Shown here in pieces: positions 34,398 to 46,149 of a stretch of 64,000 bases of DNA. Position numbers and translations under genes: made by a program. The notes under the pieces are model-generated. The model had not been told where the DNA came from. It saw nothing but the letters and a program-made list of their open reading frames with translations, and did no database searches. The first letter of the stretch is position 1. Every line of letters begins with the position of its first letter. The stretch is from Stromatinia cepivora (Eukaryota; Ascomycota; Leotiomycetes; Helotiales; Sclerotiniaceae). The DNA lies in contig RCTD01000014.1 of the NCBI GenBank assembly GCA_014898415.1, positions 434,001 through 498,000 of the forward strand. The letters run 5' to 3'.

Positions 34398-36906
34398 ATG
34401 GCTGCAAACCTTCGTGGAGTGGGGGAGGGGCAAGGCATAGGACAAGCTTTGAAGAGTATGTTAGGAAAGGCCACCACAACGGTACCAGAACAGAAGAACG
34501 ATAAAGTGCAATTAGTCAACAGGGCCGGTGAAAGTAAGAGCCCATATGTTCGCGCGCATTCTTCAAATCCCGTTGCATGGCAGCTTTGGGGAGATGAGGC
34601 TATTGACTTGGCGCGCCGAGAAAACAAGTTATTGTTCGTGAGTATTGGTTACAGTTCTTGTCATTGTAAGTATTCTGTTCTTCGATTCTCGGCAAGTGTA
34701 TGATCAGAGGCTTACGAGATGTAATAAAGGGTGCCATATAATGGAGCGGGAGTCCTTCGAAAACGAAGAGGTAGCTGCGATATTAAATAGCTCATTTATA
34801 CCAATCAAAATCGATCGCGAAGAACGTCCGGATATTGATCGAATCTATATGAACTTTGTGCAAGCTACAACGGGCTCTGGAGGATGGCCACTGAATGTCT
34901 TTCTTACACCGACTTTGGAGCCAGTGTTCGGAGGGACATATTGGCCAGGACCAAGTAAAACGAAAGCCTTCGAAGACCAAGTCGACTTTTTGGGAATTTT
35001 AGACAAATTGAGTACTGTTTGGTCAGAACAAGAACGGAGATGCAGACAGGACTCGGCTCAAATCCTCCAGCAGTTGAAGGACTTCGCAAATGAGGGAACA
35101 TTGAGTAACCGGTTAGGGGATGCCGTGGACAATATTGATCTCGAATTACTGGAAGAAGCCACCCAACATTTTGCGAAAAGCTTTGATAATAAAAATGGAG
35201 GTTTTGGGTCAGCTCCAAAGTTCCCTACTCCTTCAAAACTCGCCTTTTTGCTCCGTTTGAGTCAATTTCCACAAGCTGTACTTGATATCGTTGGAATTCC
35301 CGATTGTGAAAATGCGAAAAATATTGCTATTACAACTCTTCGAAGAATGGCTCGTGGCGGAATTCATGATCATATTGGGAATGGATTTGCTAGGTATTCT
35401 GTCACGGCTGACTGGTCTCTTCCTCACTTCGAAAAAATGCTTTACGACAATGCGCAACTACTACATGTCTACTTGGATGCTTTTCTTTTGTCAAGAGATC
35501 CAGAGTTTCTAGGTGTTGCATACGATATTGCAGATTATTTAACAACCACTCTTTTTCATCCAGAGGGAGGATTTTATTCTAGTGAAGACGCCGATAGCTA
35601 TTATAAAGCTGGCGATACTGAGAAACGAGAAGGCGCCTATTATGTTTGGACGAAACGAGAATTTGAGAACATTCTTGGTCGCGAACATGAGCCGATACTG
35701 TCAGCTTTTTTCAATGTTACTAGTCATGGTAACGTAGCTCAAGAGAATGATCCACATGATGAATTCATGGATCAAAACGTATTGGCCATTTCAAGCACTC
35801 CATCTGCATTAGCAAGCCAGTTTGGCATGAAGGTGGCTGAAGTTATAAAAGTTATCAAGGAAGGCAAAGCGAAACTAAGAAAACGTCGAGAAGCTGATCG
35901 CGTAAAGCCAGATATGGACGACAAAATTATTGTGAGCTGGAACGGTATTGCGATTGGGGCATTGGCTAGAGCATCTGCTGTTATCAACGGTTTCGATCCA
36001 GTCAAGGCTCGAGACTACCTAGATGCGGCTCTTAAAACAGCCAAGTTTATCAAGGAAAACCTTTATGATGAAAAATCCAAGATTCTCTACCGGATTTGGC
36101 GTGAAGGAAGAGGTGATACTCAAGGATTTGCGGATGATTATGCGTTTTTAATGGAAGGGCTTATCGATTTACATGAAGCTACTTTTGATGAAAAGTGGCT
36201 TCAATGGGCTGATGAACTTCAACGTAAGTCATTTCTTCCCCTCTATCTAATATGTTACTAATTGTAAGCAATAGAATCTCAAATAAATTTCTTCTATGAC
36301 ACAAATAAAGGTGGTTTCTTTTCAACCATCGCGTCAGCACCAAACGTGATCCTTCGTCTTAAAGAAGGCATGGATTCTGCAGAGCCCTCCACAAACGGCA
36401 CATCTTCCTCGAATCTCTACCGCCTATCTTCGATTTTGAATGATGAATCTTATGCAAAGAAGGCGAGGGAAACAGTCAAGAGTTTTGAATCTGAAATGTT
36501 GCAGTATCCATGGCTATTCCCTAGTTTCATGCCAGCAATTGTAGCTAGTCACTTGGGCGTGAAGAGTGTGGTGATTCATGAGGTAGCTGGTGATACCATA
36601 GCCGAAAAACGAGTTCGAGAATTCCAAAAAGCGCCCAGAGGTGGATTGGAATCGCTTGTACTGTTGAATTCTTCTGAGAGGAATGGACAATGGTTGAGAG
36701 AGAGAAATTCTCTGTTGAAGGACACGGGGAAGAGCGAAAAGACTAAGATACTAATCTGCGAAAATGGGGTATGTAAAGAAGAGGATGAGGTATTCTTTGT
36801 GGACTCGGGTGTAAAGATGGAAAGTCCCAGCGATGGTGAAGCTTTGAAAATGGCTGGTTTGCAGGGATCATTACCGAATTTGGAAGGAGATGCAAATAAG
36901 ATTTGA
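34398..36906 (+). CDS. DUF255 / SPATA20-like thioredoxin-domain protein
   Basis: Exons 34398–34665, 34730–36223 and 36275–36906, 797 aa. The N-terminal thioredoxin-like DUF255 domain (about residues 48–210) holds the conserved SCHWCHIMERESFENEEVA block, created across the first intron, and GSGGWPLNVFLTP. A long alpha/alpha-toroid region follows, with GGIHDHIGNGFARYSVTADW and PHFEKMLYDNAQL, as in bacterial YyaL and human SPATA20. The C-terminal third is more variable. The biochemical role is not established; a redox or carbohydrate-epimerase-like activity has been suggested from the fold. The CxxC motif (CHWC) is intact. The start was chosen at the first ATG in frame. An AATAAA at 36913–36918 follows the stop. 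Confidence 0.9.
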
Positions 36907-37184
36907 GGAGAGAATAAAAGTTCATAGGGGTATTTGCAACAGGTTGAGCGGCTAAAGCTAGCGTCACGGATGCAAAAAGGGAAAACTGGGTATACGTACG
37001 CACGTGAGTGAATATAGCGCATTTCTCACAGCAAACAAATCTGTGTAGTTAGCCACACTTGGAATTCTTTCATATGTAGTAGGGCGGAAAGAAGGAAAAA
37101 TAGTGATGAAGGCGTCAATATGGGTTCAGTGGTGGTTTATCGAGGTCAAAATTTTCAATAGCATGTATAAAATGATTTTTCACT

Positions 37185-37213
37185 ACTCACTCACTCACTC
37201 ACTCACTCACTCA
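37185..37213. repeat. ACTC microsatellite
   Basis: About seven tandem CACT/ACTC units in a gene-free region. Confidence 0.9.
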
Positions 37214-37581
37214 TCAATGTTCTCTGTTGAGTAAAAAGTAGTGAGAGGGCATGGGAGCTTTTTCAATCAGACGAAGAGCTCGATAGCAATATTCTTGATT
37301 ATGGGCGCGGGGTTGAAATAAACCCCCGAGTTGTTATAATCGGCATGGTCGTTTGTGTTGCGACGAGAGGAAGTACTTGTTACGGCGGTTTAGTTTGGAC
37401 TTGTATTTTTTGTGTTTGAAATGATTAGGATTATTGCAATGGGATCTGAAATCTGGGATCTTTAGAGATATATACTGGGGTTTGGATTGTGGATTGGGGA
37501 TATAGGGAGTGAGGGAATGATTTTGTGTGTTGGTGGTGCTGATGTTGATGTTGATGAGAGAGGGGGGGTGCAATTTGAAGT

Positions 37582-37633
37582 GGGGATTAGGGGTTAGGGA
37601 TTAGGGGTTAGGGATTAGGGATTAAGGATTAAG
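37582..37633. repeat. interstitial telomere-like TTAGGG repeats
   Basis: Alternating GGGATTA, GGGGTTA and related units make a degenerate tract of the fungal telomere motif TTAGGG. It lies far from any evident chromosome end. Confidence 0.75.
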
Positions 37634-37708
37634 GAAGGTATTGGGGAGGGTATTGGGGGATTATGGGGTTTGTGAGGGTTTGTGTGAGGTTTGGAGATAT
37701 GTATATAG

Positions 37709-37796
37709 AGAGAAGGGAGAGAGGGAGAGAGGGAGAGAGGGAGAGAGGGAGAGAGGGAGAGAGGGAGAGAGGGAGAGAGGGAGAGAGGGAGAGAGT
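37709..37796. repeat. GAGAGGGA microsatellite
   Basis: About ten nearly perfect 8-bp purine units, ending at GAGAGTTTTA. It could form triplex DNA or cause assembly collapse. Confidence 0.9.
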
Positions 37797-38879
37797 TTTA
37801 ACTAAAGGTGATGTGTGATATACGATGTAACTTAGTATCAACATCATAAGCTTCCAGTTCGTCAGTCACACCGCATCATCAATCCAATCCGAATCTCGCG
37901 CTATAAGCGAGACTAGGACACAGAACCACACAATCAGTAATGTATACCTAGGTACATAGATAGAAATTCTATTCCGTAATATATACAGTATAAGCTATAA
38001 CTCGTACACCATCACATTACGCTAGTGGAAGAATATCCGTCAATGTTCTTTCTCATCGATCGATTACCACCGCGCAAGGGGGGGGGTGCTTTGAATGCTT
38101 TGATACCTAGCGATACCTAGCAATACATAGCACATCAATAATCCGATGAGATCATGAGATGGTAAATAATATATATTGTACGATATACGATATACGATAC
38201 ACGATATATGACCATATAAGGCCCGGCTAGCCCAGCCGACGAAGCGGTAAAAAGCGCGACTGTTTAAGTAAGATCTTATATGAATTATATGATCTGAAGT
38301 AGAATGTAATATTTCTAGATTCGGAAACTATGTAATGAATTATGAGGTAAAAAATTATTGGGCCGAAAAGAGGCTTATTGGCTCTGGGAGTGGGTAATAT
38401 ATTTAGGGTTGAGGGAGGAAAATATGGATTGTTTGATGGTATGGGAAAGTAGTTCTACCGGATTTGAAAAACTTCGCTCGCGAGTATACTTTGATACGAT
38501 GGGAGGGGTATTGAGTCTTGACAATAGTTATGTTATACTGAAGTAGATAGTATGATTTTAATATTTATAACACTATCTATCACACGCTCTTTTAATGTTC
38601 GATCTAAGTATCCAGCGTTCATCAAATGACTGTGGTCCCAACCCAGTGGAAGTCCACAAACTCAATATCACAATCCCTTGAATCTCGCGACCCGAATAAA
38701 AAAATGAAATTCCGTCGATACTCCAAAGCTGTCTTTTGTCGTCCTAGATTGAGGTATCATCCGTGCCAACTCCTCGAAATTGATCGTACTATTCCTCCAA
38801 GCCCAAATCCCCCAAAAACGAGAGTACCAGATTTTAATACATATATGCCCATTGAAAGTTTGCATCGGGTTACTGAATC

Positions 38880-40853
38880 TTAACATACGTGTTGGTCAAG
38901 CGAGTCAGAAGAGGAAGATAAAGTTTCAGAATGACTCGCACAAGCAGACCGATCCATCTTCTCTGTGCCGGCGGCACTATTCGCATCATCATTCTCCGTT
39001 TCCGGATCTTGCCTTTCCTCGTCCGTAGGTCCCGCCTTCGCCGAGTCAATCTTGCAAAAAAGAATCAGGATACACAACGCGATGCTCGCACAGGTGACTT
39101 CAAACCAAAACACTGCTTTATAACTATGTCGCAAACTCCCACTTTTCTTCAGCACTGCGTTTGCAATAACTTCCGAGATACCCAAGCATACGGCGATGGA
39201 AAATTGCATGATGGAGTTGATCAAGGCGCCTGCAAGACCCTGTTGAGACGAAGGCAGAGAAGTAGTGATGAAGATTGTTGTAACGTTAAATGTTATATCT
39301 ATGCCGAGAGTTGCACAAGTCATTGCTGTAAAGACCCATGTCCAAAATGATGCATTTATGGGAGCGAGTGCGAAGAGCAAAGGCGCAATGATCCAGCATA
39401 TGCCAGAGAAGGTGATTAGAGCTGTACCGGGGATTAAATGGAGTATGAAGCCGCCGAATGTGCCGATGAGACATCCACCGATAGCGAGCGGGATAAACCA
39501 AGCAACGAGTTGAAGGAAAGGAGCGCCCATTATGTTGGTACAGTAGAATGTAGCATAGAGAAGAAAGACTCCGAGGCTCCCATAGGTGAAGAATAAGGCA
39601 ATGAAGAGAGGTTTCATTCTTGGGACGGCAAAGAGCGAATATGGTAGGAGGGGCTGACTCGCAACGTATCGTTCGACGTACATAGCGATTGCGAAGAGTA
39701 TTATCCCAGACACGAGTGTAATAATGATATAAGGGGTCTTGAATCCTTTCGGGGCGTAGGCACTATCCGTCACGGCAAAAACGAAAAGTATAAAACTAGT
39801 TGCTAGAAGCCCTGATCCAAGCCAGTCCATCTGAAGCCCATCGTGCCTATCATTTTCGGATGGAATGCAGACCGTCGCAGTGGCGACACTTATGAAAGAC
39901 AAAATAGCTCCGACCCAGAAAAACCTAAAAACGACTTAATGAAAGTGGTTAGAACAATAAGGCTGCACATACCATGCCCACTTAGCATATTCGGCGGTCA
40001 ACCCAGCGAAAAAGATACCGATGAAAAATCCAGCTGCTCCACATGCACCATATATACCTTGGAGTGGTTAGATGCGTAATCGTTGTTTTTCGATGGTCAC
40101 TCACTGAAAACAAGATTCTTTCTCGGTCCTGGTCGATATGTTCGACCCAGTAACATCATCCCTGATGGCATGAATGCAGCTGGCCCAAGTCCCTGCAAAG
40201 CTCGGCATATATCAAGCATATATTGATCTTTTGAAAATCCGGCGATTAACGACCAGAGTGTAAGCCACGAGAGACCAGCGATGTAAACAGGTCGTCCACC
40301 ATAAATATCCGCCAGTCTACCGAGTGGTAACATTACAGATGAGACCATCAAGGAATAAGCCGCCGCTGGCCATGTTGACGAAGATACTGGGATGTTAAGA
40401 TCTTTCATGAGGTCTGGGACAATAACAACAAATCCGCTAACAAAATACTCCTAAATATAAGGTGTAAGAATGAAATTTTGTCTAGATGCTTAGAATTGAC
40501 ATACCGAAAGAACCTGAGAAACGCAAGTAGAAAATCTAAGATAGACCACAGATCAGCATTTAATGGAGACTGTTGGGGTAAAAAAAAACTATCCCCTTAT
40601 CGAGAGGTTTTTGGTTCTTCAATTCCTTTGGAAAATTGAAACCATCTGAAGTATTAAAATCATCTGAAAGATTTGAAGTCATAAAAGATTGAAATCATTT
40701 TGATGATTGAAATCGAACAAATGGGCAGAGCAATTCTACAAAACGGAAAAGTAGTATGACGTACACAAATCCAATTTCGGTCCATACTGTCTTGAATTGA
40801 GGCGGTCTTTGGCGACCTAAGCGCTCAATATCGGATTTCGCTAAGTTCGACAT
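38880..40853 (-). CDS. DHA2-type MFS drug/H+ antiporter
   Basis: Minus-strand exons: 40765–40853, 40505–40535, 40105–40450, 39973–40057 and 38880–39924, 531 aa with about 14 membrane segments. The family features are clear: YSLMVSSVMLPLGRLADIYG with the A-motif, RALQGLGPAAFMPSGMMLLG, GPRKN, GACGAAGFFIGIFFAGLTAE (the antiporter motif C region) and WFFWVGAILSFISVA. The 31-nt exon 2 encodes FSTCVSQVLS and is needed for phase. The C-terminus is hydrophilic and acidic (DSAKAGPTDEE onward). Homologues export drugs, toxic small molecules or azole-like compounds (ATR1/aminotriazole-resistance group); the substrate is unknown. No cluster partner lies beside it. Confidence 0.9.
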
Positions 40854-43666
40854 GAGAAATGTACAGACCTAGGAAAGTACGGAGAGACTACTCTACTTGT
40901 ACTTTCATAGATGGTAGGAACGAACATTTTACTGGGATTGGAAGACCAATCGGCGGTTAAAGCGCGAGCTCTTCAAGATTTGGATGGTGATCCACATATT
41001 ATTAAAATATCGTTCAAGCACCCCCTCCATATCCTTCAGGACATTCATACAGACAACCAAATGGCCGGGTACCTAAGTATCTCCGTAGAACGGATGCTGC
41101 GCGTATGCCACCACCTACCTACTAGGGAGACTTCCCCGATCCTTGCCAGCAGATGGTTCAAGAGACACATCCAATGATAGATTCGCACATGCTATTATGT
41201 GCTTAGATGGAGTACTCGGCCATTCTAGACTGGAAAAGAATCCAGCTTTAAATGGTACTTTCAACCATACAGAGGTAAGAAAGAGGAGTGTTTGTTGTAA
41301 CGAATTGTTGGATGATTGGAAGGGATGGTTCTGCTAAAAGAAGATAAGGCGGGAGTGGAGGATATCCGCGAATAAGCACTAAAGGTTGAAAGGGGTTAGC
41401 TCAAACGTTGCCATTTTTAATCAAGAACGTAATGTTGGAAAAGCAGCAAGTCGGCGGTAGAAAATCCCCGTCCCTCGGCAAATTTATCCTATGAGTCAGC
41501 CAGTTAGCCAGTTAGCCAGTTAGCCAGTTAGCCAGTTAGCCAATTACCTCATCTCAAACTTGTCAACTTACAAGCCAAGTCATCATAGCTTGGGTTATTA
41601 ATATTCATCTATAATATTTCCACCAACCCATTCTTCCATCTCAACACAAACAATGGGGTTTTGGAATGAAAACCCAAGGGAAAATATGATTTGAAACCAC
41701 GAAGACATCTCGAGCCTGGCTATTGCCAGATCAGCATTCTTTGAAGACCTCGTACCCAATTTAACACCACGTATGGAGCCTACTTGGTTTTTTCCGTGGC
41801 ATCTCCGTATTTATGCAGAATCGGTTTCATACAGAGTAGGAAAGAGCAATTCTACTTTTAGCCATATCCTTTCCAGCCTGATGGCCAAGTGTGTACATCT
41901 TCATGGAGAATTCCGAAGTTGGGACGCAAAAATTTGCTTTTCAAGGATACTGCAGTATCTGCCCAAGTAAACTTCACACTCCCAATTTCATGCTTTCAGC
42001 AGGGGAAGTTGGATTTTGGGTTTGTGTAGGGAGATATCGGATAAGTATGTCTCGGTATTTGTGCTCTTTACCCTTCGGGAAAATACTTCCCTGGGGCTAT
42101 TCGTTTTAAGTCATTCTGTTGAACGGATGATTCGGCATCACATTGTTGCCCTTACCTTCGCTACGCTGTCTGGCGCAAAGAGTGTACCGGAGAAAAGCCA
42201 TGGCACGGTAGTCCGCTCTAGTAAGAGCGGTGAAGTGAAGGTCTCCAGGTCTAGTGTATTGCTTCATCGGGTGATATATATTCTGCCGAGGCGCTTCACT
42301 CGGTACTCGCATATTAGAAAAAAACTGGTCGCTTCCACACCAGCACGAGGCAAGCGCGGTGGGCAAGCTGCTTCAACATTGACGGATAAAAGAGTGACAC
42401 CTTCAGAAACACTGTGCTGTTCTTCCCTTGGCATTTGATTCACAAAGCCTTCATCTACCTCCGTCACCTGCTAGCACTTAATCCTTCTACTTTTGGTATG
42501 ATTCTCCAGCCCTTGTTCAAAACCGATTCTTCACCAAATTTTGTGCCACTTTGAAACTTTATCTCAAAGATAGTACATTAAAAAATATCAAAATACTGGA
42601 GATTTTGTCATTAGATCACATGGTAAAATTAGCCCAATGCGTAGTATACAAAAGCCCAAGTGCAGCTTTGCCGTAGTCTCTGGTATATATGCTTGAAATG
42701 ACTATGCAATCCGAGTTTCCTTCGTCAGGTTACTCCTGGGGTGAGAATGCCGAGACTTTCAAGAAGCCCGTACAATTTCTCACTGCGAATTCTGCGCAGG
42801 AGGAATGGCGGATTGGTAATTTCGGCCTCTTCTTTGGGCCTTTTCCGGAATCTAGACACTTTTTGCATTTGTGTTGGGAAGCTGAGTTCGTCTTTGATCT
42901 CTTGAAATTTTTTGGAATTTCTTTTTTGTATGTTGTACTATCTAGGTTGAAATGGAATGATGAGATATATGGATATGACAATTGTCACCTGCTATTTTTT
43001 CCTCTACCGGGCTGGGGCCTTGGTTTGTTATCACCTCTGACAATCCGCGACATGATATTTAAATAAATCACCTCATCCACCAGTCAAATACAAACTCAAA
43101 TCTCACGTTAGATAGTGTGAGCATAAACTTCCCGTCATCGCTCACACTAACCACAATTTTTCAGTCGGCATGTAACCGCCTGCTCGTACTAAAGCGATTC
43201 ATCCGGTCAATTATTATTCAAGTTTTATTCCCAGAAACCTCCCTTTCTCTCTATATAAATCCAAGTAGCCAAAAGCAGAAATGAGTCCTGACATAGACAG
43301 ATAGGTCATAGGGTTTCTCACTCGAAGTCTTCTCTTATTGAGGCTCGTTCGTTCTGATGTCTAGATTACCTCGATAAAATAAGGCTTTACAAAGCTTCAA
43401 GGGTTGAAGAAATATATATCCTAAATGGATGGGGTATATCAAATTGAATCCAAAGTATCTCTTTCTTGGCTCTCCGTAATTGGATAGTGGTTTAATTCAT
43501 ATTTTGGAAGAAGGGCAAGCTCATGTTCGCTGGTTGCCTGTAGTAAACAATTTTGGGTAAAAAACACCGGAGACGTGGGATAAGTGTTCGAAAATTCCAA
43601 ACAAAGCATACTCAACCCAATCAATCTATAACCTCCTTCACCAGCGTCCAATCACACCATCAAACT
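40854..43666. other. 2.8 kb intergenic region with minisatellite and an orphan ORF
   Basis: Upstream of the DHA2 transporter. It holds an 8-bp minisatellite (41496–41545) and a 140-codon open frame at 42016–42438 in a locally GC-richer patch. That frame has no recognisable domain and is not called as a gene. Confidence 0.45.
41496..41545. repeat. CAGTTAGC minisatellite
   Basis: About six tandem copies of the 8-mer CAGTTAGC. Confidence 0.9.
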
Positions 43667-44500
43667 CTACGTATACAAATCCAAATCAATCTCATGATCC
43701 AACTCCTCCCCATCCACAACCCCATCCACAAGCCCAATTCCCACATTCTTCTTCACCTCCATAACCTGTTCCACTCTCATCAAAACATACCAAAACCCCT
43801 CTTTCATATGGTCTTCACACCTCGCATTACGACTCAGAATCATAACATCCTGTTTGCGATTCACATTGCCGTCTTCATCCGATGCCCCCGCTTTCCCTAA
43901 TACATTTTCCTCGCTGCCTTCTACGAACACCCCTTCTGTCTCGTTGCGTGGATCGAGACTCAGGAAATATCGATGCACTTCTGTACATGTCGTTAAGCTT
44001 AGGTGGGAAAAACGGTAGTAGGTTGTGGAGGGGGGAATAGATGCGAGAGGTGGAGGGTGAAATTTGGTGGTTAGGGATTCCACGAGGAAACTGTAGAAGT
44101 TTTCGAGAGCAGGGGGAAAGCTGGAGGGAAGAGGAAGTGGTTGGTGGCAGCAAAAATACGGGTCTGAGGGGGAAGGTGTTTTGATGGTGGTTGAGGAGGG
44201 AGCGGCAGTGCTGGTGTTAGGTGGTGGGGATGGCTTTTTGTAGGCGCCTGCTGTGGGTGGTGGTTTGGGGGTTGAGCGGGGTGTCCCTTTCGGAGTTCCT
44301 TTGGGCGTGCTTTTTGGTGTTCCTTTCTGGGGTTGTTGTTTAGGAACTCCTTTTTGGGAGGGCTTGGTAACTTTGGCTGGTTTTATTGTTGCTTTGGTGG
44401 GTTTTACTTCATCGATGTCGATATCGGCGATATCTTCTTCGTCCTTACCGGGCTTGTACGCATCGTCCCGATCTCCTTTTTTCTGGCCCTGGCGTGGCAT
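43667..44500 (-). CDS. hypothetical protein with Lys/Pro/Thr repeat region
   Basis: Single-exon frame of 277 aa from ATG 44500 (MPRQGQKKGDRDD). A longer start at 44734 is in frame but adds a segment of unclear quality. Residues 30–110 are basic and repetitive, with KGTPK/STPK units (GTPKSTPKGTPKGTPRSTPK). The C-terminal half has a more ordered composition, with SDPYFCCHQPLPLPSSFPPA, RYFLSLDPRNETEGVFVEG and DHMKEGFWYVLMRVEQVMEV. I do not recognise a family. The conserved-looking second half suggests a real gene rather than chance, and the basic tail suggests nucleic-acid binding or nuclear location, but this is only composition. Confidence 0.55.
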   Translation of the reverse strand: MPRQGQKKGDRDDAYKPGKDEEDIADIDIDEVKPTKATIKPAKVTKPSQKGVPKQQPQKGTPKSTPKGTPKGTPRSTPKPPPTAGAYKKPSPPPNTSTAAPSSTTIKTPSPSDPYFCCHQPLPLPSSFPPALENFYSFLVESLTTKFHPPPLASIPPSTTYYRFSHLSLTTCTEVHRYFLSLDPRNETEGVFVEGSEENVLGKAGASDEDGNVNRKQDVMILSRNARCEDHMKEGFWYVLMRVEQVMEVKKNVGIGLVDGVVDGEELDHEIDLDLYT

Positions 44501-44935
44501 TTTTGGTAATATTCTGCTGCAGTTGTTGTTGTGGATTGAAGAACGGCGGAAGCTCTCGAGAAGGTTAGAAAAGGTCGAAGAATTGAACAGAGGTTCTCTA
44601 TTCTTTGTTACGCGAAACTTACCCTGGACGCATTTGATGCTCTTTGTTGTGTCGTTGGGTAGTACTTGAAGCTTCCACATTGGTTTTACGTGCTGCTTTC
44701 TTTGTCTGATGAACTGCGGGAGAATAATGCTCATTGGATACCTTAAAGCTTTGGTCTTCCTTTATGTATGCATAGAATCTAGTTCCTCCACATCAAATAA
44801 AGAAATATATTGCGGAAATAGCCTCATTCCGGTATCTGGATTGATTGGGACGTTTAACTTTGTACGTAATACAATACTACCAATTTTCCACAGTAACAGT
44901 AGCACATCCGAGTATACATCCCTTCAAACACGCAC

Positions 44936-45550
44936 ATGATCCATAACATGCGATGGTCAAGTCTTCTCTCCCAGCAGCTGCCTAGCGCCTCCGCTAGTGA
45001 GGGCAAGGACAACCCAACTACAAAATCCCCATCTGACACCGATGAGAAAGCCACAAGTCATGAACCCCCTCCTCCCACACCAACCATCCCATCTGACACC
45101 GATGAGGAAGCCACAAGTCATGAACCCCCTCCTCCCACCCCATTGGACCCAGACCAACGCTTCTCCTACATATTCCCCTCCCCACCCTCCTCTACAAACA
45201 CCAAACCCGAGTCCTCCCCTAACTGCCTCAACGAAGAAGCTCTCCTTACGCTAACATCCCAACCACTCATCCACGGCGGAGCCCGGAGCTCTCCTTCCAA
45301 CCCCAAATTCGAAAAACAAGCCAATGAAAAAGTATACACAGGTATCGGGGAAGCACGGCGACAAAGATCTTCGAGCGAACTAGCTCGTGAGAAACAATGG
45401 ATGAGCAAGCGAAAAAAGGCCGTGGAGGATAAGAGACGGGAAGCAGAGGAAGCGATTATGAATCAAGTGAGGAGTAGAGATCGATGGACCATGCCTGAGC
45501 GGGAAGATGGGTTGGATGTTGCGAATTGGTGCAGAGGGAGTTGGCGTTGA
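44936..45550 (+). CDS. hypothetical protein with 20-residue repeat
   Basis: Single-exon frame of 204 aa. An inner start at MRWSSLL is also possible. Two near-identical units, SDTDE(K/E)ATSHEPPPPTP, encoded by a 60-bp direct repeat, occupy residues 32–70. A charged, probably coiled-coil stretch follows (SELAREKQWMSKRKKAVEDK and onward), ending in a short WTMPEREDGLDVANW motif. No family is recognised; it is probably a small, largely disordered protein. It is divergent from the preceding gene. Confidence 0.5.
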   Translation: MIHNMRWSSLLSQQLPSASASEGKDNPTTKSPSDTDEKATSHEPPPPTPTIPSDTDEEATSHEPPPPTPLDPDQRFSYIFPSPPSSTNTKPESSPNCLNEEALLTLTSQPLIHGGARSSPSNPKFEKQANEKVYTGIGEARRQRSSSELAREKQWMSKRKKAVEDKRREAEEAIMNQVRSRDRWTMPEREDGLDVANWCRGSWR

Positions 45551-46149
45551 AGAGTCTTGCGTTATAGGGTGTGGCTGGCTGCTAGAATGTTAGAATGTTA
45601 TTTTGTGGAATCTTGTGAAGAAGATTGAATAGGGGGCAGAGGGAAGAATACTTACTTATGATTTGTGGTAGCAATATTTTCTCGGGGTTAAAATTCGGAA
45701 TCGAAAACCTTCGATTTGCGAACGGCTTTGGTTTTTTAAAATAAATGATTTGACAATATAAGTAGGTTTGTTGTTGCCAATCCAATCCATATATTGAATA
45801 GACCCCATATGTGAAAGTGACTCAAAAATCAAGAAATCTCAATGTGGGACTGCTGTCCGAATTAGTAAAAGGACAGCTCATGAACAGCCAGGTATGCATT
45901 TTGAGGAAATTTCAATCAAAATTATAGGACATCAGTAAATTTATGTATGACAACCTTTTCTATTGTCCTGGAAGAAACAGTTAGGATGGATGAAAACAAT
46001 GGTATAAAATTGGAAAGATCGGATAAAAAGGGGGTGGCCGAGGAATCAATTTTAGACATTACATTCCTTCCCTATGCCAAAAGCCATGCTCCTAGAATTA
46101 CACCTTCCTCCCGAACTCCCCCCCCCCAATTGATATATCTAAGAAATTT
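45551..46149. other. intergenic, no gene seen
   Basis: Convergent spacer between the repeat protein and the Med2-like gene; AT-rich with no coding sign. Confidence 0.4.

Larger units (their letters stand above)
36907..38879. other. repeat-rich convergent intergenic region
   Basis: No gene is seen. The stretch contains an ACTC tract, telomere-like repeats and a GAGAGGGA array (listed separately), plus AT-rich DNA with CGATATA-like repeats near 38180. Confidence 0.5.

Noticed and set aside
44501..44734. Longer start of the KGTPK-repeat protein
   Set aside because: In frame but unlike the rest in composition, with no support for translation from 44734; the shorter start was kept.
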